Assembly (NCBI GenBank): GCA_023439125.1
Contig: JAEXOU010000005.1
Span: forward strand, 682,001 to 746,000
Length of the DNA: 64,000 bases
From: Bacillota bacterium
GTDB taxonomy: Bacteria > Bacillota > Clostridia > Lachnospirales > Lachnospiraceae
Reading direction: 5' to 3'
The position numbers were made by a program, and so were the translations under genes. Below are positions 7,209 through 15,421 of the stretch, piece after piece. Below the pieces are notes generated by a model. The model saw only the letters and a program-made list of their open reading frames with translations. It searched no databases and was not told where the DNA came from. Within the stretch, counting starts at the first letter, position 1, and each line of letters starts with the position of its first letter.

Positions 7209-8621
7209 CTATACTGGATAAGCTTTATTCTTAGTATCAGCAGCACAAACATCTACCTTAGTCTGTTGAGCCTGTCTGTATTTAAAGAAATCCATTGCAA
7301 CTTGTGGAAATAGTGCGTAAGATAATACGTCTTCATCCTGTTGTTTCCATTGAGCCATCTCTTTCTCAATATTAGCTAATTCTGGCTGTAATAAATCAGC
7401 AGGACGGCAAGTAATTGGCTTCTTATCTCCAATTACCTTCTTTTGAACTTCAAGATCAAATGGCATTACTGTTTTACCGTATTCACCACTGAAAATTGCC
7501 TTAGTCTCTTTTGTAACCATCTTATATCTTTCACCAGCTAATACGTTAAGAACCGCTTGGGTTCCAACAATCTGGCTACTTGGAGTAACTAATGGTGGCT
7601 CACCAAAATCTTTACGAACACGAGGAATTTCTTTTAACACATCATAGTATTTATCCTCTGCATTTTGCTCTTTTAATTGAGATACTAAGTTACTTAACAT
7701 ACCACCTGGTACTTGATATAATAAAGTTTTAATATTAACACCCATTACTTTTGGATTTAATAAGCCACTCTTTATAGCATCTTCTTGAATTGGACGGAAA
7801 TAATCAGCGATCTCAGCAAGTAAATCTTGGTCCAAACCAGTATCGTATTGCGTACCCTTGAATGTTTCCACCATAACTTCAGTAGCTGGCTGACTCGTAC
7901 CCATAGCAAATGGTGACATTGCTGTATCAATAATATCACAGCCTGCTTCCACTGCCTTTAAGTAAGTCATACCTGCAACACCAGAGGTATAGTGAGTATG
8001 TAAATCAATCGGAATCTTTACTTCTCTTTTCATTGCTGTTATTAGGTTCGTAGCTTCATATGGAACTAATAATCCAGCCATATCCTTGATACAGATGGAA
8101 TCAGCACCCATCGCTTCTACTTGTTTTGCCATCTTTACATAGTAGTCAAGAGTATAAGCATCTCCTAATGTATAGGAAATTGCAATCTGTGCATGACCTT
8201 TTTCTTTATTTGCTGCTTTTACTGCACATTCTAAATTTCTTAAGTCATTAAAGGCATCGAAGATACGAATAATATCTATACCATTTGCAATTGATTTCTG
8301 AACGAAATATTCCACTACATCATCCGCATAGTGACGATATCCTAAGATATTCTGACCACGAAATAACATCTGTAACTTTGTATTTTTAAATCCTTTTCTT
8401 AAGATTCTTAATCTTTCCCAAGGATCTTCTTTTAAGAAGCGTAAGGATGCATCAAACGTTGCACCACCCCAACATTCAACTGCATGATATCCAACCTGAT
8501 CCATCTTTTCGATGATAGGTAACATCTGCTCTGTTGTCATTCTGGTTGCAATTAACGACTGATGTGCATCACGTAAAACGGTCTCGGTAATTTTTACCGG
8601 TCTTTTAACTTGTTCTGCCAT
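7209..8621 (-). CDS. oadA: Oxaloacetate decarboxylase / pyruvate carboxyltransferase subunit without biotin domain (OadA, 5S type)
   Basis: 470-residue carboxyltransferase that moves CO2 between biotin and pyruvate/oxaloacetate. It has an HMGL-like TIM barrel opening with TETVLRDAHQSL (residues 12-23), the metal-binding HTHYTSG segment, and the conserved PYC_OADA C-terminal region. The biotinyl domain found at the C-terminus of many OadA proteins is absent, so the enzyme must use the separate carrier encoded at 9947-10321. This matches the 5S subunit of transcarboxylase. GGAGG lies upstream of the ATG at 8621. It is the last gene of the cluster. It could serve oxaloacetate decarboxylation or, with the CoA carboxyltransferase, methylmalonyl-CoA:pyruvate transcarboxylation. 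Confidence 0.9.
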   Translation of the reverse strand: MAEQVKRPVKITETVLRDAHQSLIATRMTTEQMLPIIEKMDQVGYHAVECWGGATFDASLRFLKEDPWERLRILRKGFKNTKLQMLFRGQNILGYRHYADDVVEYFVQKSIANGIDIIRIFDAFNDLRNLECAVKAANKEKGHAQIAISYTLGDAYTLDYYVKMAKQVEAMGADSICIKDMAGLLVPYEATNLITAMKREVKIPIDLHTHYTSGVAGMTYLKAVEAGCDIIDTAMSPFAMGTSQPATEVMVETFKGTQYDTGLDQDLLAEIADYFRPIQEDAIKSGLLNPKVMGVNIKTLLYQVPGGMLSNLVSQLKEQNAEDKYYDVLKEIPRVRKDFGEPPLVTPSSQIVGTQAVLNVLAGERYKMVTKETKAIFSGEYGKTVMPFDLEVQKKVIGDKKPITCRPADLLQPELANIEKEMAQWKQQDEDVLSYALFPQVAMDFFKYRQAQQTKVDVCAADTKNKAYPV

Positions 8622-8710
8622 AGTTCAACCTCCATAAAAGATTCTTGTAAGGAAGGACACTAATATTATCCTTCCTTACGAATCAAAATTTATCATTTCA
8701 TAATAATATT

Positions 8711-9865
8711 TTATAAGAATATAGCCATGAATACACCAGCAGCAACTGCAGTACCAATAACACCGGCTACGTTCGGTCCCATCGCATGCATTAATAAGAA
8801 ATTCGTAGGATCTGCTTCGGAACCAACCTTTTGGGATACACGTGCTGCCATCGGAACTGCGGATACACCAGCAGAACCAATTAAAGGATTAACTCGACCA
8901 TGTGTTAACTTGCACATAAGCTTACCTAACAATACACCACCTGCAGTACCTAATGCAAATGCTACTAAACCAAGTGCAACAATCTTTAACGTATCAACTC
9001 GTAAGAATGCTTCTGCACTTGTTGTTGCACCAACCGATGTACCTAACAAGATTACTACGATATACATTAATGCATTCGAAGCTGTTTCTGTTAACTGCTT
9101 TACAACACCACTTTCTCTAAACAAATTACCAAGCATTAACATACCAACAAGTGGAGCCGTTGTTGGTAAAATCATTACTACTACAACTGTAACGACAATA
9201 GGGAATAGAATTTTTTCTAACTTGGAAACTGGACGTAACTGTTCCATCTTTATTTCACGTTCTTTTTTTGTTGTTAACAGTTTCATAATTGGAGGCTGAA
9301 TAATTGGAACAAGAGACATATAGGAATAGGCTGCTACAGCGATTGCACCCATATACTCTACTTGTCCGAGTTTACCAGCTAAGAAAATGGAAGTAGGACC
9401 ATCCGCTCCACCAATAATTGAGATTGCTGCAGCTGCCTTATCATTAAAGCCCATCAATATTGCTAAAAGATAAGCACCAAAGATTCCTAACTGTGCGGCT
9501 GCACCTAATAAAAAGCTTGTCGGATTTGCAATCAATGGACCAAAGTCCGTCATTGCACCAACACCTAAGAAGATCAGAGATGGTAAAAGACTCCACTCAT
9601 CTAATTTAAAGAAGTAATATAACAAGCCACCCGCTTGTTCAATACCATTAGCATCTATCGTTGGCTTCGCCATAATGCCTGGGAACATATTTACTAATAA
9701 CATACCAAATGCTATTGGTACTAACAAAAGTGGTTCATAACCTTTTTTTATAGCAAGATACAAAAATATAAAAGCTACGACAATCATCAAATAGTTGCCC
9801 CAAGTAAGGCTAGCAAATGCTGTCTGATTAGCCAATTTTTGTAGCGTTTCTAATATGTAATCCAT
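8711..9865 (-). CDS. Sodium-pumping decarboxylase beta subunit (OadB/MmdB)
   Basis: 384-residue integral membrane protein that decarboxylates carboxybiotin and exports Na+. It has roughly nine to eleven hydrophobic segments and family motifs such as GVGAMTDFGPLIANP, ISIIGGADGPTSIF and GSAGVSAVPMAARV. The frame is open 57 nt further upstream, but AGGAGG 9 nt before the ATG at 9865 (MDYILE) fixes the start. It follows the biotin carrier gene by about 80 nt. Together with the delta/gamma subunit at 10337 it forms the membrane part of the complex. OadB, MmdB and GcdB cannot be separated by eye. Confidence 0.93.
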   Translation of the reverse strand: MDYILETLQKLANQTAFASLTWGNYLMIVVAFIFLYLAIKKGYEPLLLVPIAFGMLLVNMFPGIMAKPTIDANGIEQAGGLLYYFFKLDEWSLLPSLIFLGVGAMTDFGPLIANPTSFLLGAAAQLGIFGAYLLAILMGFNDKAAAAISIIGGADGPTSIFLAGKLGQVEYMGAIAVAAYSYMSLVPIIQPPIMKLLTTKKEREIKMEQLRPVSKLEKILFPIVVTVVVVMILPTTAPLVGMLMLGNLFRESGVVKQLTETASNALMYIVVILLGTSVGATTSAEAFLRVDTLKIVALGLVAFALGTAGGVLLGKLMCKLTHGRVNPLIGSAGVSAVPMAARVSQKVGSEADPTNFLLMHAMGPNVAGVIGTAVAAGVFMAIFL

Positions 9866-9946
9866 ATTGAGTAACCTCCTAAAAACAGAAACACTTAATA
9901 TTTCCGTCATGAATTTTAGCAAGAAATCATTACACTTGCATTACCA

Positions 9947-10321
9947 TTAGTTTAATGTAGCTAATGCATCACCAGCTTCAACTGTAGCACCAACTGCTAC
10001 ATTAATACTTGCAACGGTACCATCATTAGGAGCAACAATTTCATTTTCCATCTTCATAGCTTCAAGAATCATGATAACTTGACCTCTCTTTACAGCTTGA
10101 CCAACGCTAGCTTTGATATCAAGAATCTTTCCTGGCATTGGAGAACTAATCTTAACTGAGCCCTGTGCACTTGCAGCTGCTTTTGGTGCACTAGCCTTTG
10201 GTGTTGCTTTCGGAGCCGCCTTTGGAGTTGCTACTGGTGCTGCAACTGGTGCAGTAGCTACGCCTTCCTCTACTGATACTTCATACACATTTCCATTTAC
10301 TGTAATTGTATAATTTTTCAT
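9947..10321 (-). CDS. Biotin carboxyl carrier protein (MmdC/OadA-tail type)
   Basis: 124-residue free-standing biotin carrier. The biotinyl-lysine motif EAMKMEN places the modified residue at Lys90. The lipoyl/biotinyl fold occupies about residues 55-124. It is preceded by a flexible linker rich in Ala, Pro, Lys and Thr (about 20-50), typical of swinging-arm carriers. GGAGG lies upstream of the ATG at 10321. It lies between the gamma/delta and beta subunit genes and probably shuttles carboxyl groups among all catalytic subunits of the cluster. Confidence 0.94.
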   Translation of the reverse strand: MKNYTITVNGNVYEVSVEEGVATAPVAAPVATPKAAPKATPKASAPKAAASAQGSVKISSPMPGKILDIKASVGQAVKRGQVIMILEAMKMENEIVAPNDGTVASINVAVGATVEAGDALATLN

Positions 10322-10336
10322 TATGAAATCCTCCTC

Positions 10337-10744
10337 TTAGGCATTTAGCCATCTTGATCTATTGACTTTTTTAATGCTTTTTACCATTAATCCATTAGCT
10401 GGTACAACATTACCTTGTGCTTCTTCATAGGAATTGATTGCTGCTGTTATCACTGCAACCAACTCAAGATCATCAGATAATTCCTCTTCTTCTACTTCCA
10501 TAGTAACTACTTGTTCTGGTTCTAATGTTGCATCCTGACTAGCAGCAAGTTCTTTCTTTTTCTTAAATTTCGCTTCAACCTTATTTATGATTTTAAAACA
10601 GGAAATCAAACCACAGATTACCCATAATGCAGCAAATACAACTGTTAATCCCATGATAGAGTTTAAAAGTGCAGTGTTCATTCGTTCACTTAAAGGTTTA
10701 ATCCCAACTTCTGTTGCGAGTAAAACAATTTGATTTAGTCCCAT
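10337..10744 (-). CDS. Sodium-pump decarboxylase gamma/delta subunit (OadG/MmdD)
   Basis: 135-residue protein with one transmembrane helix near residues 28-50 (SIMGLTVVFAALWVICGLI) followed by a basic stretch and an acidic Glu-rich linker. It has a C-terminal segment ending KSIKKVNRSRWLNA, like the biotin-carrier-binding tail of MmdD/OadG. The family anchors the cytoplasmic carboxyltransferase to the membrane pump. GAGGTG precedes the ATG. The gene is 15 nt after the CoA carboxyltransferase gene. Confidence 0.88.
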   Translation of the reverse strand: MGLNQIVLLATEVGIKPLSERMNTALLNSIMGLTVVFAALWVICGLISCFKIINKVEAKFKKKKELAASQDATLEPEQVVTMEVEEEELSDDLELVAVITAAINSYEEAQGNVVPANGLMVKSIKKVNRSRWLNA

Positions 10745-10759
10745 GGTTTCACCTCGTCT

Positions 10760-12193
10760 TTAAACCGTTCCATGCTTTTTGCTTGGACGGCTCTCTCTCT
10801 TTGTAAATAACATCTCAAATGCATAAATGACATGTTGACGTAAGGAATCTGCTTCAATGATTGCATCTACATAACCACGTTTTGCAGCTGAAACTGCACT
10901 CTGCTGCAAAGCATCATATTCTTTCGCAATTTCTACTTGAGCATTCTGATTATCTGGACACATAATTTGAGCAGCTAAAGAAGCATCCATTGTACCAATC
11001 TTAGCTCCTTCTAATGCAAACACCATATCAGCGCCAATATGCTTAGAATTCATTGTTACATAAGCACTACCAAATGCTTTCTTTGTTATAACGTTAACCT
11101 TTGGTACTGTTGCATTTGCAAATGCATAAGTTAATTTTGCTGCTGCTAAACTAATGGACTTAGCATCATTCATTGCTGCACTGTATCCAGAAACATTGGT
11201 CAAAGTTAAAACTGGAATATTAAATGCATCACAAAAAGCCACAAACTTTTCAGCTTTATAGCATCCAGCAGTAGTCAATACATCATCGAATTTTGTTGTT
11301 TCTTTTCCAGCCTTATCTACAATTTCAGTTCGGTTAGCAATTGCACCGACTGTCATACCATTTAAGCGGATGAAACCAGTTACCATTTCTTTGGCATATG
11401 TACCCTTTACTTCAACAAACACCCCATTGTCTGATAAATCTTTTAATGCCAAAGTCACATCATCCAATTCAGAGGATAAATTATCCAAACTACGATTTAA
11501 ATCATCAGTACACTCTTCATAAGAAGCATCATCTTCGTTGTTTGCAGGAAGCATCGTAACTAATTCTCTTACTTTGTTAAGAACTGTCACTTCATCTTCA
11601 CCTACGAAATCAACTACCCCAGCTTGTGCCATAAAATCAGCTGCTGCAGTATCACATTTTTCCACATTATTTCCAGTAATTACATTTGGTGTATGAACAA
11701 ATAATTTAGCATTTTTTGCTTCCATAAATACAAAATCTGTTAAGGATGCAGACACTGCACTACCACCACCACATGTACCTAAAACTACTGTTATCTGTGG
11801 AATAACACCTGAAGCTAAGGATTGTTTCAAGTAAATATCGCCAAATCCAGCCAATGCGTCTGTTGCTTCCTCCAAACGTAAACCTGCACAATCAACTAAG
11901 CCGATTACCGGAGCTCCAACCTTCATGGCTAGATCGTAAAGATTTGAAATTTTCTTTGCATGCATTTCACCTATTGTACCATTCAATGTTTTTGCATCCT
12001 GACTATAAACATAGACTGGATTCCCATCAATTACTCCATAACCAGTAATTACTCCATCGGATGGTGCTTCTTTTTGTTGCAAATTGAAATCTGTGCTTCT
12101 TTTTGTAACTAGTGCACCAACTTCAACAAAACTATTGTCGTCAAGCAAAGTTACAATTCTTTCCTTTGCTGACAGTTGTGCTGTACTACTCAT
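10760..12193 (-). CDS. Acyl-CoA carboxyltransferase, methylmalonyl-CoA decarboxylase alpha type (12S)
   Basis: 477-residue crotonase-fold carboxyltransferase that moves CO2 between an acyl-CoA and biotin. Visible family blocks include DGVITGYGVIDGNPVYVYSQD, the GGGSAVSASL oxyanion-type loop and KAFGSAYVTMNSK in the second half. The family is usually about 500-520 residues; this protein is somewhat shorter at the N-terminus. It is first in the five-gene cluster, behind a promoter at 12253-12281, with GGAGG before the ATG. Methylmalonyl-CoA is the most likely substrate given the sodium-pump neighbours, but propionyl-CoA or glutaconyl-CoA chemistry is not excluded. Confidence 0.88.
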   Translation of the reverse strand: MSSTAQLSAKERIVTLLDDNSFVEVGALVTKRSTDFNLQQKEAPSDGVITGYGVIDGNPVYVYSQDAKTLNGTIGEMHAKKISNLYDLAMKVGAPVIGLVDCAGLRLEEATDALAGFGDIYLKQSLASGVIPQITVVLGTCGGGSAVSASLTDFVFMEAKNAKLFVHTPNVITGNNVEKCDTAAADFMAQAGVVDFVGEDEVTVLNKVRELVTMLPANNEDDASYEECTDDLNRSLDNLSSELDDVTLALKDLSDNGVFVEVKGTYAKEMVTGFIRLNGMTVGAIANRTEIVDKAGKETTKFDDVLTTAGCYKAEKFVAFCDAFNIPVLTLTNVSGYSAAMNDAKSISLAAAKLTYAFANATVPKVNVITKKAFGSAYVTMNSKHIGADMVFALEGAKIGTMDASLAAQIMCPDNQNAQVEIAKEYDALQQSAVSAAKRGYVDAIIEADSLRQHVIYAFEMLFTKRESRPSKKHGTV

Positions 12194-12252
12194 ATTTAGG
12201 CCTCCATTTTATATAATAAAAAAAAAGTAAAACCAAATTTTTGCCAATTATA

Positions 12253-12281
12253 ATTATAGTACTGGATGGACAAAGATGCAA
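12253..12281 (-). promoter_or_regulatory. Promoter of the decarboxylase cluster
   Basis: Minus strand: TTGCAT (12281-12276), a 17-nt spacer, TATAAT (12258-12253), about 60 nt before the first start codon. Confidence 0.7.
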
Positions 12282-12494
12282 GATTTTTTTTGATATCTTG
12301 TGAATTTTAATCAAAATAGCAAAATAATACCACAATATTTAGTATTTTTTGTCCATTTATTTACTTTTCATGTCAATAGTATTTGTAAATTTTTTTCACA
12401 TAAAAAAGAAATATTCCATCTACTTCATTATAACTGTATATAATAAAAGATTAGGCTAAGATTACGCTAAGAATCTTACATCATAGCATCCAGG

Positions 12495-12763
12495 TTCAGG
12501 TGTCAAAAGTCCTTAAGAAGGAATTTGACGCCATTTTGCACAAAGAAATGTTATGAGTATGTGATGACAGACATAATTCATCCGCAACACGCTTTCGCTT
12601 GAATGAAGTTCGAAACGGTACGTAAGGGCCTAAAATACAGGCCCAAAGTACCGACGACTTCATAACAGTATGCTCCTGAATAATGTTTGTCATCACATTT
12701 TTAGCAAGTCTATTTATGTGCAAAATGACGAATGAAATAAAAAAAGTACTTTTGACACCTGAA
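12495..12763. mobile_element. 269-bp inverted-repeat (MITE-like) element
   Basis: The ends are a perfect 16-bp inverted repeat, TTCAGGTGTCAAAAGT (12495-12510) and its complement (12748-12763). Further inside, CCATTTTGCAC pairs with GTGCAAAATG, GTGATGACAGACATAATTCA pairs with the complement of the segment ending at about 12695, ATGAAGT-like arms pair, and GGGCCT/AGGCCC sits at the apex (12626-12644). The element is thus one long imperfect hairpin without a transposase. No clear target-site duplication is visible. A deleted relative lies at 37904-38024. The 103-codon open frame inside is not a credible gene. Confidence 0.75.
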
Positions 12764-12772
12764 TCGTAAGAA

Positions 12773-12913
12773 CAAAAGTGTGCTTCGCACACTCTCACGA
12801 GCAACACTTTACAAGCACAGCTTTTGTTCCGCGCTGCAGCGTAGCGTAGTGCGCATCCTGCGGAGCTTTTTTATGTACTAGGAAATTCAGAGGAATTTCC
12901 TAGTACATAAAAA
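12773..12913. repeat. Composite hairpin element, copy 2
   Basis: It starts with the 48-bp block shared with 7142-7189. Next come GTAGCGTAGTGCGCATCCT and a T-run, then a perfect stem (12868-12888 with 12893-12913) with core GGAAATTC and loop AGAG. The outer arm reads ATGTACTA/TAGTACAT, unlike copy 1 but fully complementary. It lies just past the recX terminator. Confidence 0.78.
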
Positions 12914-12946
12914 GCATTCAAGTTATATAGTTCATCACTTGAATGC
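12909..12946 (-). terminator. Terminator of recA-recX
   Basis: A 12-bp stem, AAGCATTCAAGT/ACTTGAATGCTT, followed in the minus direction by TTTTT, which is the right arm of hairpin element copy 2. Confidence 0.8.
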
Positions 12947-12954
12947 TTCTCTAT

Positions 12955-13620
12955 TTACTCTATATCCGGATCAAATAATAATACTTTCCGTATATTTGCT
13001 GAAGAAAACCCTTTACGATATAAGCTTGCTGTTAGCTTCATTAGCTCTTCCTTCGTGTAATCACCAATTGGCTTGCCTTTCCTCTTTACAATCTTTTGGA
13101 TTGCCAAAACTTCAGGATTCTCGACTTCTGCTTCCTCTTCTTTTCCAAGCCACTGTTGTTCTTCTTTGTGTCTCAATAAAAATTCAGAATATGCTTCTTC
13201 GATAATCTCTTTGGATACTCCTTTTTGAGAAAGAGAATAACAAATCTGCTTTTTACTCTTCGTACTACTACGCATACTAATAAAATTAGATGCAAAGCGC
13301 AAATCATCCAGATAATGAAACTTCTTAGTATATGCAATTGCTTCAGTTACAATTTGCTCAGAAAAATCCCTTTGTAATAACTTTGCTCGTAATTCTGCTT
13401 CGCTACGGTCCATACGTTCTAGTAACTCTAGTGCCTTTTTCTTCGCATAAAGTAAGACTTTATCTTTTATCATTGTTTCAAAGAAAGCATCAGAAATAAT
13501 CTGTTTTTCTTCTAGGTGAAGTTCAGTAATATCTTTTCGATATAACCAAAATCTTTCTTCACCTTCGATGTAAATCCATCTACGAGTCTTATCTAATACT
13601 TCAATCTGAGAAATATACAT
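12955..13620 (-). CDS. recX: Regulatory protein RecX
   Basis: 221-residue RecX-family protein, which binds RecA filaments and modulates their activity. Helical repeats typical of RecX are visible: ALELLERMDRSEAELRAKLLQRDF, then LDDLRFASNFI and KQICYSLSQKGVSKEIIEEA. The N-terminal beta-rich extension (residues 1-50) is common in Firmicutes. AGGA precedes the ATG at 13620. It lies 8 nt after recA, the standard recA-recX arrangement, and should share its promoter. Confidence 0.92.
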   Translation of the reverse strand: MYISQIEVLDKTRRWIYIEGEERFWLYRKDITELHLEEKQIISDAFFETMIKDKVLLYAKKKALELLERMDRSEAELRAKLLQRDFSEQIVTEAIAYTKKFHYLDDLRFASNFISMRSSTKSKKQICYSLSQKGVSKEIIEEAYSEFLLRHKEEQQWLGKEEEAEVENPEVLAIQKIVKRKGKPIGDYTKEELMKLTASLYRKGFSSANIRKVLLFDPDIE

Positions 13621-13628
13621 AAATCATC

Positions 13629-14654
13629 CTATTCTTCAGTTGTGGTTGCAGTCACACCGCTCTCGATGTTATGACGTTCACGAACTTTCTCCTCTACTTC
13701 CTCTAAAATCTCTGGATTTTCTCTTAAGAATAACTTCGCATTTTCTCTACCTTGACCGATTTTTTGATCATTATATGCATACCACGCACCGGATTTTACA
13801 ATAATATTGTCGTTTGCGGCTAAATCAAGAATATCGCCTTCTTTTGATATGCCTTGTCCAAACATAATATCAAATTCTGCTTCTTTAAATGGTGGAGCAA
13901 TCTTATTCTTAACTACTTTTATTCTTGTACGGTTACCAATAATCTCACCACCTTGTTTTAGTGCTTCAATTCTACGTACATCCATTCGAATGGAGGAATA
14001 GAACTTAAGAGCTCGACCACCAGTTGTTGTCTCAGGGTTACCAAACATAACACCAACTTTTTCACGTAACTGATTAATAAAAATTACAATACAGTTCGAC
14101 TTGCTAATAACTGCAGTAAGTTTACGTAATGCTTGTGACATTAAACGAGCTTGAAGACCAACATGAGAATCACCCATATCACCATCAATTTCAGCTTTTG
14201 GTACTAATGCAGCTACAGAATCGACGATTACGATATCAACTGCTCCAGAACGAACCATAGTTTCTGTAATCTCTAGAGCTTGTTCACCATTATCTGGCTG
14301 TGAAATATATAAATTATCAATATCAACACCGATATTCTTAGCATAAGCTGGATCTAACGCATGTTCTGCATCAATAAAGCCTGCAATACCGCCTCTTTTT
14401 TGTACTTCTGCAACCATATGAAGTGCTACTGTAGTTTTACCACTACTTTCAGGACCATATACTTCTACAATTCTTCCCTTTGGAATTCCACCAAGACCTA
14501 ACGCAATATCGAGACTAATCGATCCTGTTGGTATCGTCTCAATATTCATATGAGCACTTTTATCTCCTAGTTTCATTACAGAGCCTTTACCATACTGCTT
14601 CTCGATATGAGCCAATGCAGACTCCAATGCTTTTATCTTATCATCATTCGCCAT
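13629..14654 (-). CDS. recA: Recombinase RecA
   Basis: 341-residue RecA, the strand-exchange ATPase of homologous recombination and co-protease of the SOS response. Walker A is GPESSGKTT (residues 67-75), VIVDSVAAL marks Walker B, and the L2-region NQLREKVGVMFGNPETTTGG is present. The start ATG at 14654 (MANDDK) has GGGAG upstream; the frame continues into the promoter region but that part is not coding. It is followed at once by recX. A LexA-type box lies in the leader (14694-14705). Confidence 0.98.
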   Translation of the reverse strand: MANDDKIKALESALAHIEKQYGKGSVMKLGDKSAHMNIETIPTGSISLDIALGLGGIPKGRIVEVYGPESSGKTTVALHMVAEVQKRGGIAGFIDAEHALDPAYAKNIGVDIDNLYISQPDNGEQALEITETMVRSGAVDIVIVDSVAALVPKAEIDGDMGDSHVGLQARLMSQALRKLTAVISKSNCIVIFINQLREKVGVMFGNPETTTGGRALKFYSSIRMDVRRIEALKQGGEIIGNRTRIKVVKNKIAPPFKEAEFDIMFGQGISKEGDILDLAANDNIIVKSGAWYAYNDQKIGQGRENAKLFLRENPEILEEVEEKVRERHNIESGVTATTTEE

Positions 14655-14693
14655 ACTATTTCTCCCTTTCACGATACAAGTCAGAACAATACC

Positions 14694-14705
14694 AAACATT
14701 TGTTC
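14694..14705 (-). promoter_or_regulatory. Candidate SOS (LexA) box of recA
   Basis: Minus strand GAAC-AAAT-GTTT, one mismatch from the Firmicute consensus GAAC-N4-GTTC, located about 7-18 nt downstream of the predicted start site. Confidence 0.65.
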
Positions 14706-14718
14706 TGTATATGATATA

Positions 14719-14747
14719 ATCATATACAAAACCTAATCATTTGTCAA
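14719..14747 (-). promoter_or_regulatory. Promoter of recA
   Basis: Minus strand TTGACA (14747-14742), a 17-nt spacer, TATGAT (14724-14719). The -10 box lies in a palindrome GTATATGAT/ATCATATAC (14707-14727). Between here and 15053 the DNA is AT-rich with a small ATGAGTAA/TTACTCAT hairpin near 14777-14797 and no recognised gene. Confidence 0.75.
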
Positions 14748-15053
14748 TACTAAAATAATACAATAAAAAAGCTTTCTATGAGTAAAAAATTACTCATTGT
14801 TGTTCAAACGGCTACATTAAGTATACGTTGAAATTAGAAAGAAGTAAACTTAGTTTCTATGGAACTATATGAAAAAAAAAGAGTTATTTTTTGTTATATA
14901 TTTCTTTTAAATTTATAAGACAAAAGACCGTATTTTTTTTATTAACTTGCACAAAATATTAATGTAAAATTTCATGCATTGATTACACAAACAACGAAGA
15001 CATAAATGCGTGAGAAATATAAGCTTGTCACAACAAGCAGAATGGAGAACAAT

Positions 15054-15227
15054 ATGAAAGATGATGATATTATCTGCACATGTTTTGATCTTAGCGTAAA
15101 AGACATAAAAGATGCTTATGCCAATGGTGCAACTACTGTTGATGCGATTATGGATACCACAAAAGCAGGTACTCTTTGTGGTGCATGTATCTCAGATCTT
15201 GAACAATTAATAGATTCATTAAAGTAA
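15054..15227 (+). CDS. BFD-like [2Fe-2S]-binding protein
   Basis: 57-residue protein of the bacterioferritin-associated-ferredoxin (BFD) type. Four cysteines in the family pattern CxC...CxxC (Cys8, Cys10, Cys42, Cys45) can hold a 2Fe-2S cluster. The domain usually occurs at the ends of oxidoreductases or free as an electron carrier. GGAG lies 6 nt before the ATG at 15054; longer starts in the same frame have no ribosome-binding site. It is a plus-strand gene between recA and aroA. The partner is unknown. Confidence 0.82.
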   Translation: MKDDDIICTCFDLSVKDIKDAYANGATTVDAIMDTTKAGTLCGACISDLEQLIDSLK

Positions 15228-15252
15228 AGTACTCTTTAAGTCGCTACTTTCG

Positions 15253-15330
15253 TTTCGAACCGTAGCGTTACGAAGTGCGCATCCTGAGCATTGTTTTATG
15301 TAATTGAGAATTTCCTATTACGTAAAAAAC
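15253..15330. repeat. Degenerate hairpin element, copy 3
   Basis: It has CCGTAGCG, GTGCGCATCCT and the remnant TTATGTAATT-GAGAATTTCC-TATTACGTAA. Part of the core stem and the loop are lost compared with the other copies. It lies beside the aroA terminator, between convergent genes. Confidence 0.6.
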
Positions 15331-15407
15331 AAAGCGATTGTATTGATTTCATACCCTTATTTAGAACATCATCTTCTTAAAGGTATACATTCAATATAAT
15401 CGCTTTT
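15321..15407 (-). terminator. Terminator of aroA
   Basis: AAAGCGATT-containing arms pair over a long loop (AAAGCGATTGTATTGA near 15331 against TCAATATAATCGCTTT near 15391-15406). In the minus direction a TTTTTT run follows, which overlaps element copy 3. Confidence 0.6.
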
Positions 15408-15421
15408 TATAATGCCCATCT

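Noticed and set aside
12496..12807. 103-codon minus-strand open frame
   Set aside because: It lies inside the 269-bp inverted-repeat element, encodes a sequence with no recognisable domain, and reflects the hairpin arms rather than a protein.
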